Origin: Burkholderia sp. Bp8992
Lineage (GTDB): Bacteria > Pseudomonadota > Gammaproteobacteria > Burkholderiales > Burkholderiaceae
Assembly (NCBI RefSeq): GCF_003853705.1
Contig: NZ_QTQI01000022.1
Location: 62,001-126,000, forward strand
Direction of reading: 5' to 3'
DNA length: 64,000 bases
The notes under the pieces are model-generated. The model was given only the letters and a program-made list of their open reading frames with translations. It did not search any database and was not told the DNA's origin. The number at the start of each line of letters is the position of its first letter. Positions within the stretch are counted from its first letter, which is position 1. Position numbers and translations under genes: made by a program. Shown in pieces: positions 46,740 to 55,957 of the stretch.

Positions 46740-48848
46740 TCAGCGCCGCGCGGGCGCCGACCCGAGATGGGTCCACAGGAAGCCGAACTCGGCCGCATCG
46801 GCTTCCGCGCGCTCCAGATCGTCGGCACTGCCGTGACCGCCGTCGGTGTTCTCCCAGTACCACACCCGTTCGTGACCGAGCGCATGCATGCGTGCGGCCA
46901 TCTTGCGCGCATGCGCGGGATGCACGCGGTCGTCGCGCGTCGACGTCGTCAGCAGCAGCGGCGGATACGCGACGCCTTCGCGCACGCGGTGATAAGGCGA
47001 ATACGCGGCCAGCGCCGCGCCCTCGCCCGGATCGTCCGGGTCGCCGTATTCGTCGAGCCACGCAGCACCCGCGTGCAGCTTCGGATAGCGCTGCATGTCG
47101 AGCAGCGGCACGCGGCACAGCACCGCGCCGAACAACTCGGGCCGCTGCATCATGCACGCGGCGACCAGCAAGCCACCGTTGCTGCCGCCCTCGATCCCGA
47201 GCTGAGCGGCCGTCGTCACGCCGGTCGCGGCCAGATCCTCGGCCACCGCGATGAAATCGTCGAATGAACGCTGCCGGTGCTCGCGCTGCGCGTCGACGTG
47301 CCAGCGCGGCCCGAACTCGCCGCCGCCGCGGATATGCGCGAACGCCATCACGCCGCCGCGTTCGAGCCACCCGATGCCGAACGCGTCGCTGTAGCCCGGC
47401 AGGTTCGGGATCGCAAAGCCGCCGTAGCCCGACAGCAAACACGGCCGCGCGACGCGCGTGGCACCTTCGGCCGGATCGAGCGCATCGCGCGGCCCGATCA
47501 GCGTGTACGGCACCACCGTGCCGTCCCGCGAACGCGCGCTCGCGCGGCGCACGACGAGCCCGACCGCATCGAACTGCACCGGCGGCCGGTCGAGCAGCAC
47601 GCGGCGCGACGGCGCATCGTCCGCACGATCGGCGAGATCGGCCAGCCAGCATTCGGGCGGATCGAGATAGGTGTCGACATCGACGTACACCTCGTCGTTC
47701 AGCGTCGCCTCGACGGGCTCGACGTCGATCTGCGCGTCGCCCGTCCATTCGAACGGCCGCGCGTCCCACACCCACGTGCCGTCGTCGGCCTGTCGCGGTT
47801 GCCACAGCATCGTGCGGCTGTGCACGTCGTCGAGCCAGCTCGCGATCAGCGTGGTGCGCGTGTGCGTCCACGTGCACGCGGACGTCGTCGGCTGCGGCGC
47901 GAACAGCGTCGTGAATTCGCGCGACCCGGCCAGGAACGCCTGCTCGCGGATCGCGAGCAGCGAGCCGCCCGCATGGCGCACGCCATCGCAGTCCCAGTCG
48001 AGGCGCGGCTCCAGCACGAGCCAGCCTTCCCAGAACCCGACTTCGACATGCGTCGGCACGTCGTAGCGCGCCCACTCGCCGGCGTCGGTCAGCCAGTACG
48101 CATGCGCGTCGAAGAAGTCGACGCTGCGCCACGCGACGTGGCGACGGTCGATCGGATCGAACCACGCGCCGGCACTGATGTCGTCGGGTTCGCCGCTGAA
48201 GACGACGGGCGCATCGGCGAGCGCCGTGCCGCGCACCCAGCGCCGTGCTTCGTACGGATAGCCGGCCGCGGTCGCATGCGCTTCGCCGCGATCCCAGCTC
48301 ACGTAGACGGTGTCGCGGTCGATCCAGCCGACCGTGTGATGGCCCGGCTCGTCGATCGTGAAGCCGCCATCGACGAAACGGCGTTCGACGAGATCGAATT
48401 CGCGCACGACGACCGCGTCGGCGCCGCCCGGCGACAGCGACAGCAACGCGCGATCGCCGTCCGGGTACAGGATCGCGTCCTGCTCGAACACCCATGACTC
48501 GCCCTCCTCGGCACCGAGCGCGTCGACGTCGAGCAGCGTTTCCCACGCAGGTCGACCGGCACGCCAGTCGTCCCAGCGCGTGCGGCGCCACAGCCCCTTC
48601 GGATGGAGATCGTCCTGCCACAGGTCGTACGCCCAGTCGCGCCAGCGGGTCGGAATCACCGGGCGTTCGCGCGGCAGATAGGCCTTGGCGAGACGTGCGG
48701 TCAGCGCGCGATACGCGTCGTCGTCGCGCAGCGCGGCGCGCGTGCGCGCATTCTGCTCGTCGACCCACGTGCGGGCGCGCTTGCTGTCGAGCGCTTCGAG
48801 GAAACGGAACGGGTCGGCCCCGGTGGGCCAGCGGAAGGAATCGGACAT
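46740..48848 (-). CDS. Prolyl oligopeptidase family (S9A) serine peptidase
   Basis: A 702-residue cytosolic peptidase starting MSDSFRWPTGADPFRFLEALDS. It has an N-terminal beta-propeller region (about 60-420) and a C-terminal alpha/beta-hydrolase domain. The nucleophile is in GIEGGSNGGLLVAACMM (GGSNGG), with Asp in TSTRDDRVHPAHARKMAARM and His in ENTDGGHGSADD. No signal peptide is seen. Such enzymes cut short proline-containing peptides; the true substrate is not known. It is convergent with xthA, 19 bp apart. The in-frame start at 48869 (MPFRRSA) lacks support. Confidence 0.93.
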   Translation of the reverse strand: MSDSFRWPTGADPFRFLEALDSKRARTWVDEQNARTRAALRDDDAYRALTARLAKAYLPRERPVIPTRWRDWAYDLWQDDLHPKGLWRRTRWDDWRAGRPAWETLLDVDALGAEEGESWVFEQDAILYPDGDRALLSLSPGGADAVVVREFDLVERRFVDGGFTIDEPGHHTVGWIDRDTVYVSWDRGEAHATAAGYPYEARRWVRGTALADAPVVFSGEPDDISAGAWFDPIDRRHVAWRSVDFFDAHAYWLTDAGEWARYDVPTHVEVGFWEGWLVLEPRLDWDCDGVRHAGGSLLAIREQAFLAGSREFTTLFAPQPTTSACTWTHTRTTLIASWLDDVHSRTMLWQPRQADDGTWVWDARPFEWTGDAQIDVEPVEATLNDEVYVDVDTYLDPPECWLADLADRADDAPSRRVLLDRPPVQFDAVGLVVRRASARSRDGTVVPYTLIGPRDALDPAEGATRVARPCLLSGYGGFAIPNLPGYSDAFGIGWLERGGVMAFAHIRGGGEFGPRWHVDAQREHRQRSFDDFIAVAEDLAATGVTTAAQLGIEGGSNGGLLVAACMMQRPELFGAVLCRVPLLDMQRYPKLHAGAAWLDEYGDPDDPGEGAALAAYSPYHRVREGVAYPPLLLTTSTRDDRVHPAHARKMAARMHALGHERVWYWENTDGGHGSADDLERAEADAAEFGFLWTHLGSAPARR

Positions 48849-48937
48849 TGCGGATCGGCGGAATGGCAAGCTGCGTGCAAACCGCGATTATGTCCGATCG
48901 CGGCATGCGCGACGCCCGCGCATGCCGCAAATCATGC

Positions 48938-50455
48938 TCAGGGCTCCAGATGGAGTTCCTGGATCTTGCGCGTGATCGTGTTGCGGCCGATGCCGAGCCG
49001 CTCCGCGGCCTCGACCTTGCGGCCGCGCGTGAAGTCGAGCGCCTCGCGGATCACGGCCGCCTCGAAGCGACGCGCGAGCTCGTCCATCACGTCGGCCGAA
49101 TTCTCGCGCAACAGCCGCGCGACTTCGGTACGCAGCCCGTGCTCCCACAGCGGGTAGCCGGCCGGCGCGCCGCCGTTCGGCGCGGCCGCGACGGGCGTGC
49201 TCGCCACCGGCGCGGCACCGAGCACGGACGTTCCGGCCGCCGCGTTGCCGCTGCTGCCGGGCGCATCCGCGCCGTCACCCGTCACGACGACCGGCGCACC
49301 GCCCGGCACGAGGTCGGGTGGCAGGTCCTTGACCTCGACCGTCTGCGCCGGCGCCATCACGGTCAGCCAGTTCGCGAGGTTCTCGAGCTGCCGCACGTTG
49401 CCGGGAAACGCGAGCGACGTCAGGTACGCGAGCGCTTCGTCGGACACGCGCTTCGGCTCGACGCCGAGATCGCGGGCACTCTTCTGCAGGAAGTGGCGCG
49501 TGAGCAGCGCGATGTCCTCGCTGCGTTCGCGCAACGGCGGCAGGCGCAGCCGGATCACGTTGAGCCGGTGGTAAAGGTCCTCGCGGAACAGCCCCTGCCG
49601 CACGCGCGATTCGAGATTCTGGTGCGTCGCGGCGATCACGCGCACGTTCGCGCGCAGCGGGTTGTGCCCGCCGACGCGATAGAACTGCCCGTCCGACAGC
49701 ACGCGCAACAGGCGCGTCTGCAGGTCGAACGGCATGTCGCCGATTTCGTCGAGGAACAGCGTGCCGTTCTCGGCTTGCTCGAAGCGGCCCTGCCGGGTCG
49801 TCTGCGCACCGGTGAACGCGCCGCGCTCATGGCCGAACAGCTCGGACTCGAGCAGGTCCTTCGGAATCGCCGCGGTGTTCAGCGCGATGAACGGCCCGTT
49901 CGCGCGCGGGCTGTGGCGATGCAGCGCACGGGCGACGAGCTCCTTGCCGGTGCCCGACTCGCCGGTGATCAGCACGGTCGCGGCCGAATGCGACAGTCGG
50001 CCGATCGCGCGGAACACGTCCTGCATCGCGGGGGCCTGGCCGAGCATCTCGGGCGCCTCGGCCACGCGCTCGTCCTGCGGCGCGCCGCCGCGCAGGCTTT
50101 CTTCCACCGCACGGCGGATCAGCTCGACGGCCTTGTCGACATCGAACGGCTTCGCGAGATATTCGAACGCGCCGCCCTGGAACGCCGCGACGGCGCTGTC
50201 GAGATCGGAGAACGCCGTCATGATGATGACGGGCAGGCCCGGCAGCCGCTCGTGCATCGCCTGCAGCAACTCGAGGCCCGAGCCGCCCGGCATCCGGATG
50301 TCGGACACGAGCACCTGCGGCGTCTCGTGGTCGAGCGCGGCCAGCGCGTCGCGCACGTTCGCGAAGCTCTTCGTCGCGAAGCTGTCCCGGGCGAGTGCCT
50401 TTTCAAGCACCCAGCGGATCGATTGGTCGTCGTCTACTATCCAGATCGGCTTCAT
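48938..50455 (-). CDS. ntrC: Nitrogen regulation response regulator NtrC
   Basis: Sigma-54-dependent activator of nitrogen-starvation genes. The 505-residue protein has a receiver (1-120, phospho-acceptor Asp52 in VLVSDIRMPG). The AAA+ domain (about 145-380) has Walker A GESGTGKE, the sigma-54-contacting GAFTGA loop (HERGAFTGAQTTRQG), Walker B LFLDEIGDMP and the arginine-finger region. A variable Ala/Gly/Pro linker is longer than in E. coli, and a Fis-type helix-turn-helix ends the protein (EAAERLGIGRNTITRKIQEL). It lies 45 bp after ntrB. Confidence 0.97.
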   Translation of the reverse strand: MKPIWIVDDDQSIRWVLEKALARDSFATKSFANVRDALAALDHETPQVLVSDIRMPGGSGLELLQAMHERLPGLPVIIMTAFSDLDSAVAAFQGGAFEYLAKPFDVDKAVELIRRAVEESLRGGAPQDERVAEAPEMLGQAPAMQDVFRAIGRLSHSAATVLITGESGTGKELVARALHRHSPRANGPFIALNTAAIPKDLLESELFGHERGAFTGAQTTRQGRFEQAENGTLFLDEIGDMPFDLQTRLLRVLSDGQFYRVGGHNPLRANVRVIAATHQNLESRVRQGLFREDLYHRLNVIRLRLPPLRERSEDIALLTRHFLQKSARDLGVEPKRVSDEALAYLTSLAFPGNVRQLENLANWLTVMAPAQTVEVKDLPPDLVPGGAPVVVTGDGADAPGSSGNAAAGTSVLGAAPVASTPVAAAPNGGAPAGYPLWEHGLRTEVARLLRENSADVMDELARRFEAAVIREALDFTRGRKVEAAERLGIGRNTITRKIQELHLEP

Positions 50456-50500
50456 AGGTCGGTCAGGTATGGGTGAATCCGGTGAATCGCAAGTCGCCGC

Positions 50501-51643
50501 TCAATGGTCGAGCGGCAGCAGAATCTGAAACTCGGTACGTCCGGGCCGGCTTTCGACCTCGATCATCCCGTCGTGCTGCTGCACGAAGGTCTGCGCAAGC
50601 GTGAGACCGAGGCCGCTGCCGTCCTCGCGCCCGGACACGAGCGGATAGAAGATCCGGTCGCGGATCTCTTCCGGAATGCCGGGCCCGTTGTCGATCACGT
50701 GCAAGTCCAGTGCCAGCCGGTACAGGCGCTTCGCGATCGTCACCTTGCGCGCGATGCGCGTGCGCAGTTCGATCTTCGCGTCGCCCTGCGCGATCCGCTC
50801 GCGCAGCGCCTGTGCTGCATTGCGGACGATGTTGAGCAGCGCCTGGATCAGCTGCTCCTTGTCGCCGCGCAGGTCCGGCACGCTCACATCGTAGTCGCGC
50901 TCGATCGTGAGCCCGCGCGGGAATTCCGCGAGCATCACCGCGCGCACGCGTTCGCACACTTCATGAATGTTCACGTCGCCGACGATGTGCGGATGCCGGT
51001 GCGGCTCCAGCAACCGGTCGACGAGCGTCTGCAGGCGATCGGACTCCTTGATGATCACCTGCGTGTATTCGCGCAACTCGCCGCGCTCGCGCTCGCCCAG
51101 TTCGAATTCGAGCAGCTGGGCTGCGCCTCGAATGCCGCCGAGCGGATTCTTGATCTCGTGCGCGAGGTTGCGGATCAGTTGCTTGTTGACCGCGGTCAGG
51201 TCGTGGATGCGCTCTTCCCGGTCGGTGCGCGACTGCCGTTCGTTCTCGAACAGCTCGACGAGCACGAAATCGGGCGCCGTCTCGAGGAAGCCGACGATCG
51301 CGTGCACGTGCAGCGGTTCGCGGCCGGGCCGGTCGAGCACGGTATCGAGGTGCGTCGCATGAAAGCGTTCCTCGCCGATCGCCGTGATCGTCGACGCCAG
51401 TTCGTTCGCGTTCGGGAAAATCTCGCCCCACGGCCGCTGCGCGAGCTGCCGTCGCGAGATGTCGAGCATCGCCTCCGCCGACGGGTTCGCGAACGCGATC
51501 CGCAGCGTCTTGCGGTCGAGCACGATCACGACCGTCGGCAGCGCTTCCAGCCCCGCCAGCAGGCCCGAGCGTGCGAGCCGCTCGTCGTCCGTCAGTCGCT
51601 CGGGCTGCCCCGTTCTCGCCTTGATCAGATTCTTCAGAACCAT
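50501..51643 (-). CDS. ntrB: Nitrogen regulation histidine kinase NtrB
   Basis: Cytosolic kinase/phosphatase of NtrC, controlled by PII. The 380-residue protein has an N-terminal PAS domain (about 32-135), HisKA with His162 in LIRNLAHEIKNPLGGIRGAAQLLE, and HATPase boxes ALLNIVRNAAQAL, DNGPGIPEEIRDRIFYPLVSGREDGSGLGLTLAQ. Start MVLKNLIKARTGQPERL. It is 160 bp after glnA, separated by an intrinsic terminator, so ntrBC may rely on read-through or on an internal promoter. Confidence 0.97.
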   Translation of the reverse strand: MVLKNLIKARTGQPERLTDDERLARSGLLAGLEALPTVVIVLDRKTLRIAFANPSAEAMLDISRRQLAQRPWGEIFPNANELASTITAIGEERFHATHLDTVLDRPGREPLHVHAIVGFLETAPDFVLVELFENERQSRTDREERIHDLTAVNKQLIRNLAHEIKNPLGGIRGAAQLLEFELGERERGELREYTQVIIKESDRLQTLVDRLLEPHRHPHIVGDVNIHEVCERVRAVMLAEFPRGLTIERDYDVSVPDLRGDKEQLIQALLNIVRNAAQALRERIAQGDAKIELRTRIARKVTIAKRLYRLALDLHVIDNGPGIPEEIRDRIFYPLVSGREDGSGLGLTLAQTFVQQHDGMIEVESRPGRTEFQILLPLDH

Positions 51644-51691
51644 CTGCGTGCTTGTCGCGCCTCACCGGGCCAAAAATGAAAATCGTCGGAA

Positions 51692-51720
51692 CAAAAAAGG
51701 GACGGCCGGACGCCGTCCCC
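51692..51720 (-). terminator. Terminator between glnA and ntrB
   Basis: On the minus strand GGGGACGGC, a 5-base loop, GCCGTCCC and TTTTTTGT follow the glnA stop by 84 bp. It should limit ntrBC transcription from the strong glnA promoter, as in the enteric glnALG operon. Confidence 0.9.
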
Positions 51721-51803
51721 TTTCAGACTCCGCCGCTCCCGCCGCGGGCCGCGCGACGGGAACGAACCGGCATGACGGCGCTGAATCGAAGCGCCATCGC
51801 CGA

Positions 51804-53219
51804 TTAGAGCGAGTAGTACATCTCGAACTCGATCGGATGCGTCGTCATGCGGAACTTCGCCAGCTCCTGCTCCTTCAGCGCGAGGTACGCGTCGAGCATG
51901 CCGTCCGTGAACACGCCGCCACGGGTCAGGAACTCGCGATCCTTGTCGAGCGCTTCGATTGCCTGGTCGAGGCCCGCGCAGACGGTCGGGATCTTTGCAT
52001 CCTCTTCCGGCGGCAGGTCGTACAGGTTCTTGTCCGCGGCTTCGCCCGGGTGGATCTTGTTCTGGATCCCGTCGAGGCCCGCCATCATCAGTGCCGAGAA
52101 CAGCAGGTACGGGTTCGCCATCGGATCCGGGAAGCGCGTTTCGATACGGCGGCCCTTCGGGTTCGACACGTGCGGAATGCGGATCGATGCCGAACGGTTA
52201 CGCGCCGAGTAAGCGAGCTTGACCGGTGCTTCGAAGTGCGGGACCAGGCGCTTGTACGAGTTCGTCGTCGGGTTCGTGATCGCGTTCAGTGCACGGGCGT
52301 GCTTGATGATGCCGCCGATGTAGAACAGCGCCAGTTCCGACAGGCCGGCGTAGCCGTTGCCCGCGAACAGGTTCTGGCCGTCCTTCCAGATCGACTGGTG
52401 AACGTGCATGCCCGAACCGTTGTCGCCGACGACCGGCTTCGGCATGAACGTCGCCGTCTTGCCGTACGAGTGCGCGACGTTATGGATGATGTACTTCGAC
52501 CATTGCGTCCAGTCGGCGCGCTGAACCAGCGTCGAGAACTTCGTGCCGATTTCGTTCTGGCCCTGGCCCGCCACTTCGTGGTGGTGCACTTCGACCGGGA
52601 TGCCGAGCTGTTCGAGCAGCAGGCACATTTCCGAACGCATGTCCTGGAACGTGTCGACCGGTGCGACCGGGAAGTAGCCGCCCTTCGTGCCCGGACGGTG
52701 GCCCGTGTTGCCGCCTTCGAATTCCTTGGCCGACGACCACGGTGCTTCTTCCGAGTTGATCTTCACGAAGCAGCCCGACATGTCCGTGTTCCACTGGACC
52801 GAGTCGAAAATGAAGAATTCCGGTTCCGGACCGAAGTAGGCCGTGTCGCCGATGCCCGTGCTCTTCAGGTACGCTTCGGCGCGCTTCGCGAGCGAGCGCG
52901 GATCGCGCTCATAGCCCTTGCCGTCGGCCGGCTCGACCACGTCGCAGGTCAGCACGAGGGTCGACTCTTCGTAGAACGGGTCGACGAAGGCTGCGTTCGG
53001 ATCCGGCATGAGCAGCATGTCCGACGCCTCGATGCCCTTCCAGCCCGCGATCGACGAGCCGTCGAATGCATGACCGCTTTCGAACTTGTCTTCGTCGAAT
53101 GCCGAAACCGGCACCGAGACGTGCTGCTCCTTGCCGCGCGTGTCCGTGAAGCGGAAATCGACAAACTTGCAGTCCTCGTCCTTCACGAGTTGCATGACGT
53201 CGGCGACGGTTTTACTCAT
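51804..53219 (-). CDS. glnA: Glutamine synthetase, type I
   Basis: Ammonia assimilation: glutamate + NH3 + ATP to glutamine. The 471-residue protein ([30 protein letters not shown]) is a GSI-beta subunit of the dodecamer. It has the latch [21 protein letters not shown], catalytic domain motifs [43 protein letters not shown], and the adenylylation tyrosine in [14 protein letters not shown]. Regulation is visible: a sigma-54 promoter about 114 bp upstream and two NtrC-like sites beyond it. Confidence 0.98.
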   Translation of the reverse strand: MSKTVADVMQLVKDEDCKFVDFRFTDTRGKEQHVSVPVSAFDEDKFESGHAFDGSSIAGWKGIEASDMLLMPDPNAAFVDPFYEESTLVLTCDVVEPADGKGYERDPRSLAKRAEAYLKSTGIGDTAYFGPEPEFFIFDSVQWNTDMSGCFVKINSEEAPWSSAKEFEGGNTGHRPGTKGGYFPVAPVDTFQDMRSEMCLLLEQLGIPVEVHHHEVAGQGQNEIGTKFSTLVQRADWTQWSKYIIHNVAHSYGKTATFMPKPVVGDNGSGMHVHQSIWKDGQNLFAGNGYAGLSELALFYIGGIIKHARALNAITNPTTNSYKRLVPHFEAPVKLAYSARNRSASIRIPHVSNPKGRRIETRFPDPMANPYLLFSALMMAGLDGIQNKIHPGEAADKNLYDLPPEEDAKIPTVCAGLDQAIEALDKDREFLTRGGVFTDGMLDAYLALKEQELAKFRMTTHPIEFEMYYSL

Positions 53220-53332
53220 AACCTCTTCTCCTGATTAGAACAATTCCGGCGGACTGGGAACCGCCTCGTTTATCGAGCTGACCGGGGTCTTGCTTTGGCG
53301 CAGCGCGCCCCGATTCGACCGAATTCTATATA

Positions 53333-53347
53333 GCAGCTTCCGTGCCA
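53333..53347 (-). promoter_or_regulatory. Sigma-54 promoter of glnA
   Basis: Minus strand TGGCACGGAAGCTGC: the -24 TGGCAC and the -12 CTGC keep the exact GG-N10-GC spacing of sigma-54 promoters (consensus TGGCAC-N5-TTGC). The leader to the glnA ATG is about 100 bases. The 407-bp gap 53220-53626 is otherwise taken up by NtrC sites and, near its right end, the rhodanese gene's own upstream region. Confidence 0.85.
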
Positions 53348-53445
53348 CCTTTTCAAACGCCGGGCGCAAATCGCGCCAGAGCTCGCCACGACAGGGCTGT
53401 GCTGCGCGATTCCGGGGCTTCGCGCCACACCGGTCGCTCGTCGAA

Positions 53446-53462
53446 AGCACTGTCATGGTGCA
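53446..53462. promoter_or_regulatory. NtrC-like enhancer site, proximal
   Basis: GCAC-TG-TCA-TGGTGC at 53447-53461, against the consensus GCACCA-N3-TGGTGC: ten of twelve bases match. It lies about 110 bp upstream of the -24 element. Confidence 0.7.
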
Positions 53463-53487
53463 ATCGCCACAGCCCGTTGCCGTCACA

Positions 53488-53503
53488 GAATCATTCTGGT
53501 GCA
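53488..53503. promoter_or_regulatory. NtrC-like enhancer site, distal
   Basis: GAATCA-TTC-TGGTGC: one perfect and one four-of-six half site. Its centre is about 41 bp from the proximal site, close to four helical turns, so two NtrC dimers could bind on the same face. Confidence 0.65.
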
Positions 53504-53626
53504 TGCGCGCCATTCTGCACTCTTTTGGTGAACGCGTGGGCCGCGCGTGCACCGCACCGCATGCGGGCGTCCGTGCCGCGACGCCGCGCTAGAATGGTCG
53601 TTTGACCGATACGGAGACTCCCTGCC

Positions 53627-54091
53627 ATGAGTACGCTCGACCAGCTTTACGCGAAGGCCGACGAACGCCGCGCACACGACGCGCTCAACTACGCCGGCGC
53701 GCTGCTGCCGGTCGAGGCATTCGAACTGCTGCAGCTCGACCCGTCCGCGCGCCTCGTCGACGTGCGCACGCGCGCCGAACTCGACTGGATCGGCCGCCCG
53801 CTCGTCGGCGACGGTCAGTACCTGCACCTCGAATGGACGCGCTACCCGGGCGGCGTGCCGAACGCCGAATTCGTCAACGAACTGAAGGCGGCCCTTCCGG
53901 CCGATACGCCGATCCTGTTCCTGTGCCGCAGCGCCGCGCGCTCGAAGCTCGCCGCGGTCGCGTCCGCACAGGCCGGCTTCACGAAGGCCTTCGACCTGCT
54001 CGAAGGCTTCGAGGGCGCGAAGGATGCCGAAGGCCACCGCAAGACGGTCGACGGCTGGTGCTTCCGCAAACTGCCGTGGATCGGCGCCTGA
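53627..54091 (+). CDS. Rhodanese-like domain protein
   Basis: A 154-residue single-domain rhodanese (MSTLDQLYAKADERRAHDALNY). The LVDVRTRAELDWIGRP stretch is the first CH2A-like motif. The active-site loop is LCRSAARSK with Cys100, six residues long as in sulfurtransferases rather than the seven of Cdc25-type phosphatases. It probably moves sulfane sulfur; donor and acceptor are unknown. It is cytosolic and stands alone on the plus strand with its own terminator. Confidence 0.92.
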   Translation: MSTLDQLYAKADERRAHDALNYAGALLPVEAFELLQLDPSARLVDVRTRAELDWIGRPLVGDGQYLHLEWTRYPGGVPNAEFVNELKAALPADTPILFLCRSAARSKLAAVASAQAGFTKAFDLLEGFEGAKDAEGHRKTVDGWCFRKLPWIGA

Positions 54092-54154
54092 CGGCGCGGT
54101 GCACCGACCGACGACGACACTCTCATCGTCGAGCCGGGCGATGACATGCCGATG

Positions 54155-54184
54155 ACGGGCCGCGTTGCGCGGCCCGTGGCTTTT
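54155..54184 (+). terminator. Terminator of the rhodanese gene
   Basis: ACGGGCCGCG, loop TTG, CGCGGCCCGT, then GGCTTTTG: a 10-bp stem with a short T-run, 63 bp after the stop and just before the convergent cinA-like gene. Confidence 0.8.
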
Positions 54185-54206
54185 GTGCGGCCGCGTGGCG
54201 GGCCGC

Positions 54207-55022
54207 TCAGGCGTGCGGCGTGTCGGGCTCGACGACGTCGCCGCCGAGCAGGTGCACGCCTTCACGCAGCTTCACGAACGCGGCCGCGACCGCTTCCGGC
54301 TCGCCCTTCACGCCGAGGTCGATGTGGCGGCGCGCATAGATGCCGCCGCGCTCCGAATCTCCGACGCTAGGCAGGCTGAACACGCGCACGCCCGGGAAAT
54401 CGCGCTCGATGCGCTCCATCAGCGGCGTGAGCGTCGATTCGGGCAGCTCGAACACGTACAGCGAGCGTTCCGCGTGCGGCGTCGCGTGATGCAGGTGCGC
54501 GTACTTCGTGTCGAGCACCCATTCGATCATCGGCCAGGCCATCACGGGGAAGCCCGGCACGAAATGCAGGTCGCCGACAGAGAAGCCGGGGATGCGGTTA
54601 TAGCCGTTCGGGATGATCGTCGCGCCAGCCGGGAACACGCCCATGTTGAAGCGGTGCTGGTTCTCCGGCGACTCGAAGTCGACCGGCGTGGCCGGATCGG
54701 TGTGCGTTTCGCGGATCCGCTCCGCAATCAGCACCTTCGCTTCCGGGTGCAGTTCGAGCGGCACGCCGAGCGCGGCGGCCGCGCACTGGCGCGTGTGGTC
54801 GTCCGGCGTCGCGCCGATCCCGCCGGTCGAGAACACGATGTCGCCCGACGCGATCGCACGCGCGAGCGTCGCCGTGATGCGCGCCGGATCGTCGCCGACG
54901 TATTCGGCCCAGTCGAGCGCGAGGCCGCGCGCGCCGAGCAGCGCGATGACCTTCGCCAGATGCTTGTCCTGCCGGCGGCCCGAAAGGATTTCATCGCCGA
55001 TGATGATGATGCCGATGCTCAT
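54207..55022 (-). CDS. CinA-type molybdopterin-binding (MoCF) domain protein
   Basis: A 271-residue protein with only the N-terminal MoCF_biosynth domain of CinA (MSIGIIIIGDEILSGRRQDKHLAKVIALLGARG; VFSTGGIGATPDDHTRQCAAAALG; PGFPVMAWPMIEWVL). The C-terminal nicotinamide-nucleotide amidase part is absent. In CinA this domain is linked to ADP-ribose or NAD-metabolite pyrophosphatase activity. The ATG at 55022 overlaps the stop of the upstream membrane-protein gene as ATGA, so the two are coupled. In-frame sequence beyond 55022 belongs to that gene's shadow. Confidence 0.92.
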   Translation of the reverse strand: MSIGIIIIGDEILSGRRQDKHLAKVIALLGARGLALDWAEYVGDDPARITATLARAIASGDIVFSTGGIGATPDDHTRQCAAAALGVPLELHPEAKVLIAERIRETHTDPATPVDFESPENQHRFNMGVFPAGATIIPNGYNRIPGFSVGDLHFVPGFPVMAWPMIEWVLDTKYAHLHHATPHAERSLYVFELPESTLTPLMERIERDFPGVRVFSLPSVGDSERGGIYARRHIDLGVKGEPEAVAAAFVKLREGVHLLGGDVVEPDTPHA

Positions 55023-55846
55023 GCCTGCCCCATGTCGATTGCGGTGGCGCGCGCGCTCGCGCGCAGGTCCTCCAGCGCGCGCAGGCAATAGTGCCCGAAC
55101 CACAGCGCCGAGAAGACGAGGATGAAAGCGTATACCCAGATCATGGCGGCCGCGACGAACGGAAACAGCACCATCATCCAGATCGATGAGACCCATACGA
55201 AGGTCGGCACCGTGCCGAGCAGCCCGGTCGCGACGCCGATGCCGATCAGCGGCCAGCGGTGCTGCCGCACGACCGCACGGCGCTCGTCGCGGCTCGCGTG
55301 CAGCGCGAGCGCGTCGTAGGTCATCACGCGGTACGTGAGCCAGCCCCAGATCACCGGCGGCAGCAGCGCGAAGAACGGCGGGATCAGCCACAGCGGGATC
55401 GTGACGACCAGCAGCACGACGCCGACGAACGCCGCGCCGAGCGAATTGAACGCGCTGCCGAGGAAGGTGCCGCCGCGCTTCGGCTCGAGTGCCGCGAACT
55501 GCCGGTTCGACAGGTGCTTGATCACGACCGGCATCGAGATCGTCGCGATCAGCAGCAGCACCGTCAGCACGATCAGCGGGATCGCGAGCGACACGACCAC
55601 GAACGGCGCGACGACCGCATGCAACTGCGACATGCCGATCGCGTCGAACGCGCGATACAGCATCGCCGTCAGCACGAAGCCGTCGAGCGCGCCGCGCGCG
55701 AGATCCAGCAGCGTCTGCCACGAGAACCACAGCACGGCGCCCCACAGCAGCGCCGAGACGACGAACGGCATCAGGGTGAGCCACAGCATGCGCGGGTGCA
55801 GCGCGCTGGCGAGCGCCCGGACGAAAGAGCGCAGCAAGTCGTTCAT
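55019..55846 (-). CDS. EI24/CysZ family integral membrane protein
   Basis: A 275-residue membrane protein from the ATG at 55846 (MNDLLRSFVRALASALHPRMLWLTLMPFVVSALLWGAVLWFSW). About six hydrophobic segments are visible, including VVAPFVVVSLAIPLIVLTVLLLIATISM, AAFVGVVLLVVTIPLWLIPPFFALLPPVIWGWLTYR and MMVLFPFVAAAMIWVYAFILVFSALW. It has the EI24/CysZ pattern with the conserved P...NRQFAALEPKR loop region. CysZ imports sulfate in E. coli, but no cysteine biosynthesis genes lie nearby, so the substrate here is unknown. It overlaps the cinA-like gene by 4 bp. Confidence 0.9.
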   Translation of the reverse strand: MNDLLRSFVRALASALHPRMLWLTLMPFVVSALLWGAVLWFSWQTLLDLARGALDGFVLTAMLYRAFDAIGMSQLHAVVAPFVVVSLAIPLIVLTVLLLIATISMPVVIKHLSNRQFAALEPKRGGTFLGSAFNSLGAAFVGVVLLVVTIPLWLIPPFFALLPPVIWGWLTYRVMTYDALALHASRDERRAVVRQHRWPLIGIGVATGLLGTVPTFVWVSSIWMMVLFPFVAAAMIWVYAFILVFSALWFGHYCLRALEDLRASARATAIDMGQA

Positions 55847-55886
55847 GCGAGCCTGTATCGACGGAGAAAAACGGGGAAAGGATAAA

Positions 55887-55928
55887 CCACACGGCCCGCA
55901 TGCGCCGAAGCGCATGCGGGCCGTGTGG
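55887..55928. terminator. Perfect 19-bp hairpin between the desaturase and EI24 genes
   Basis: CCACACGGCCCGCATGCGC, tetraloop CGAA, and its exact complement at 55910-55928. On the minus strand TTTATCC follows, a weak T-run, so it probably ends the transcript of the propeller-desaturase pair. The length and perfection of the stem are unusual. Confidence 0.7.
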
Positions 55929-55957
55929 GAATGCCGTTCAACGGGAGCGGAATTGCG

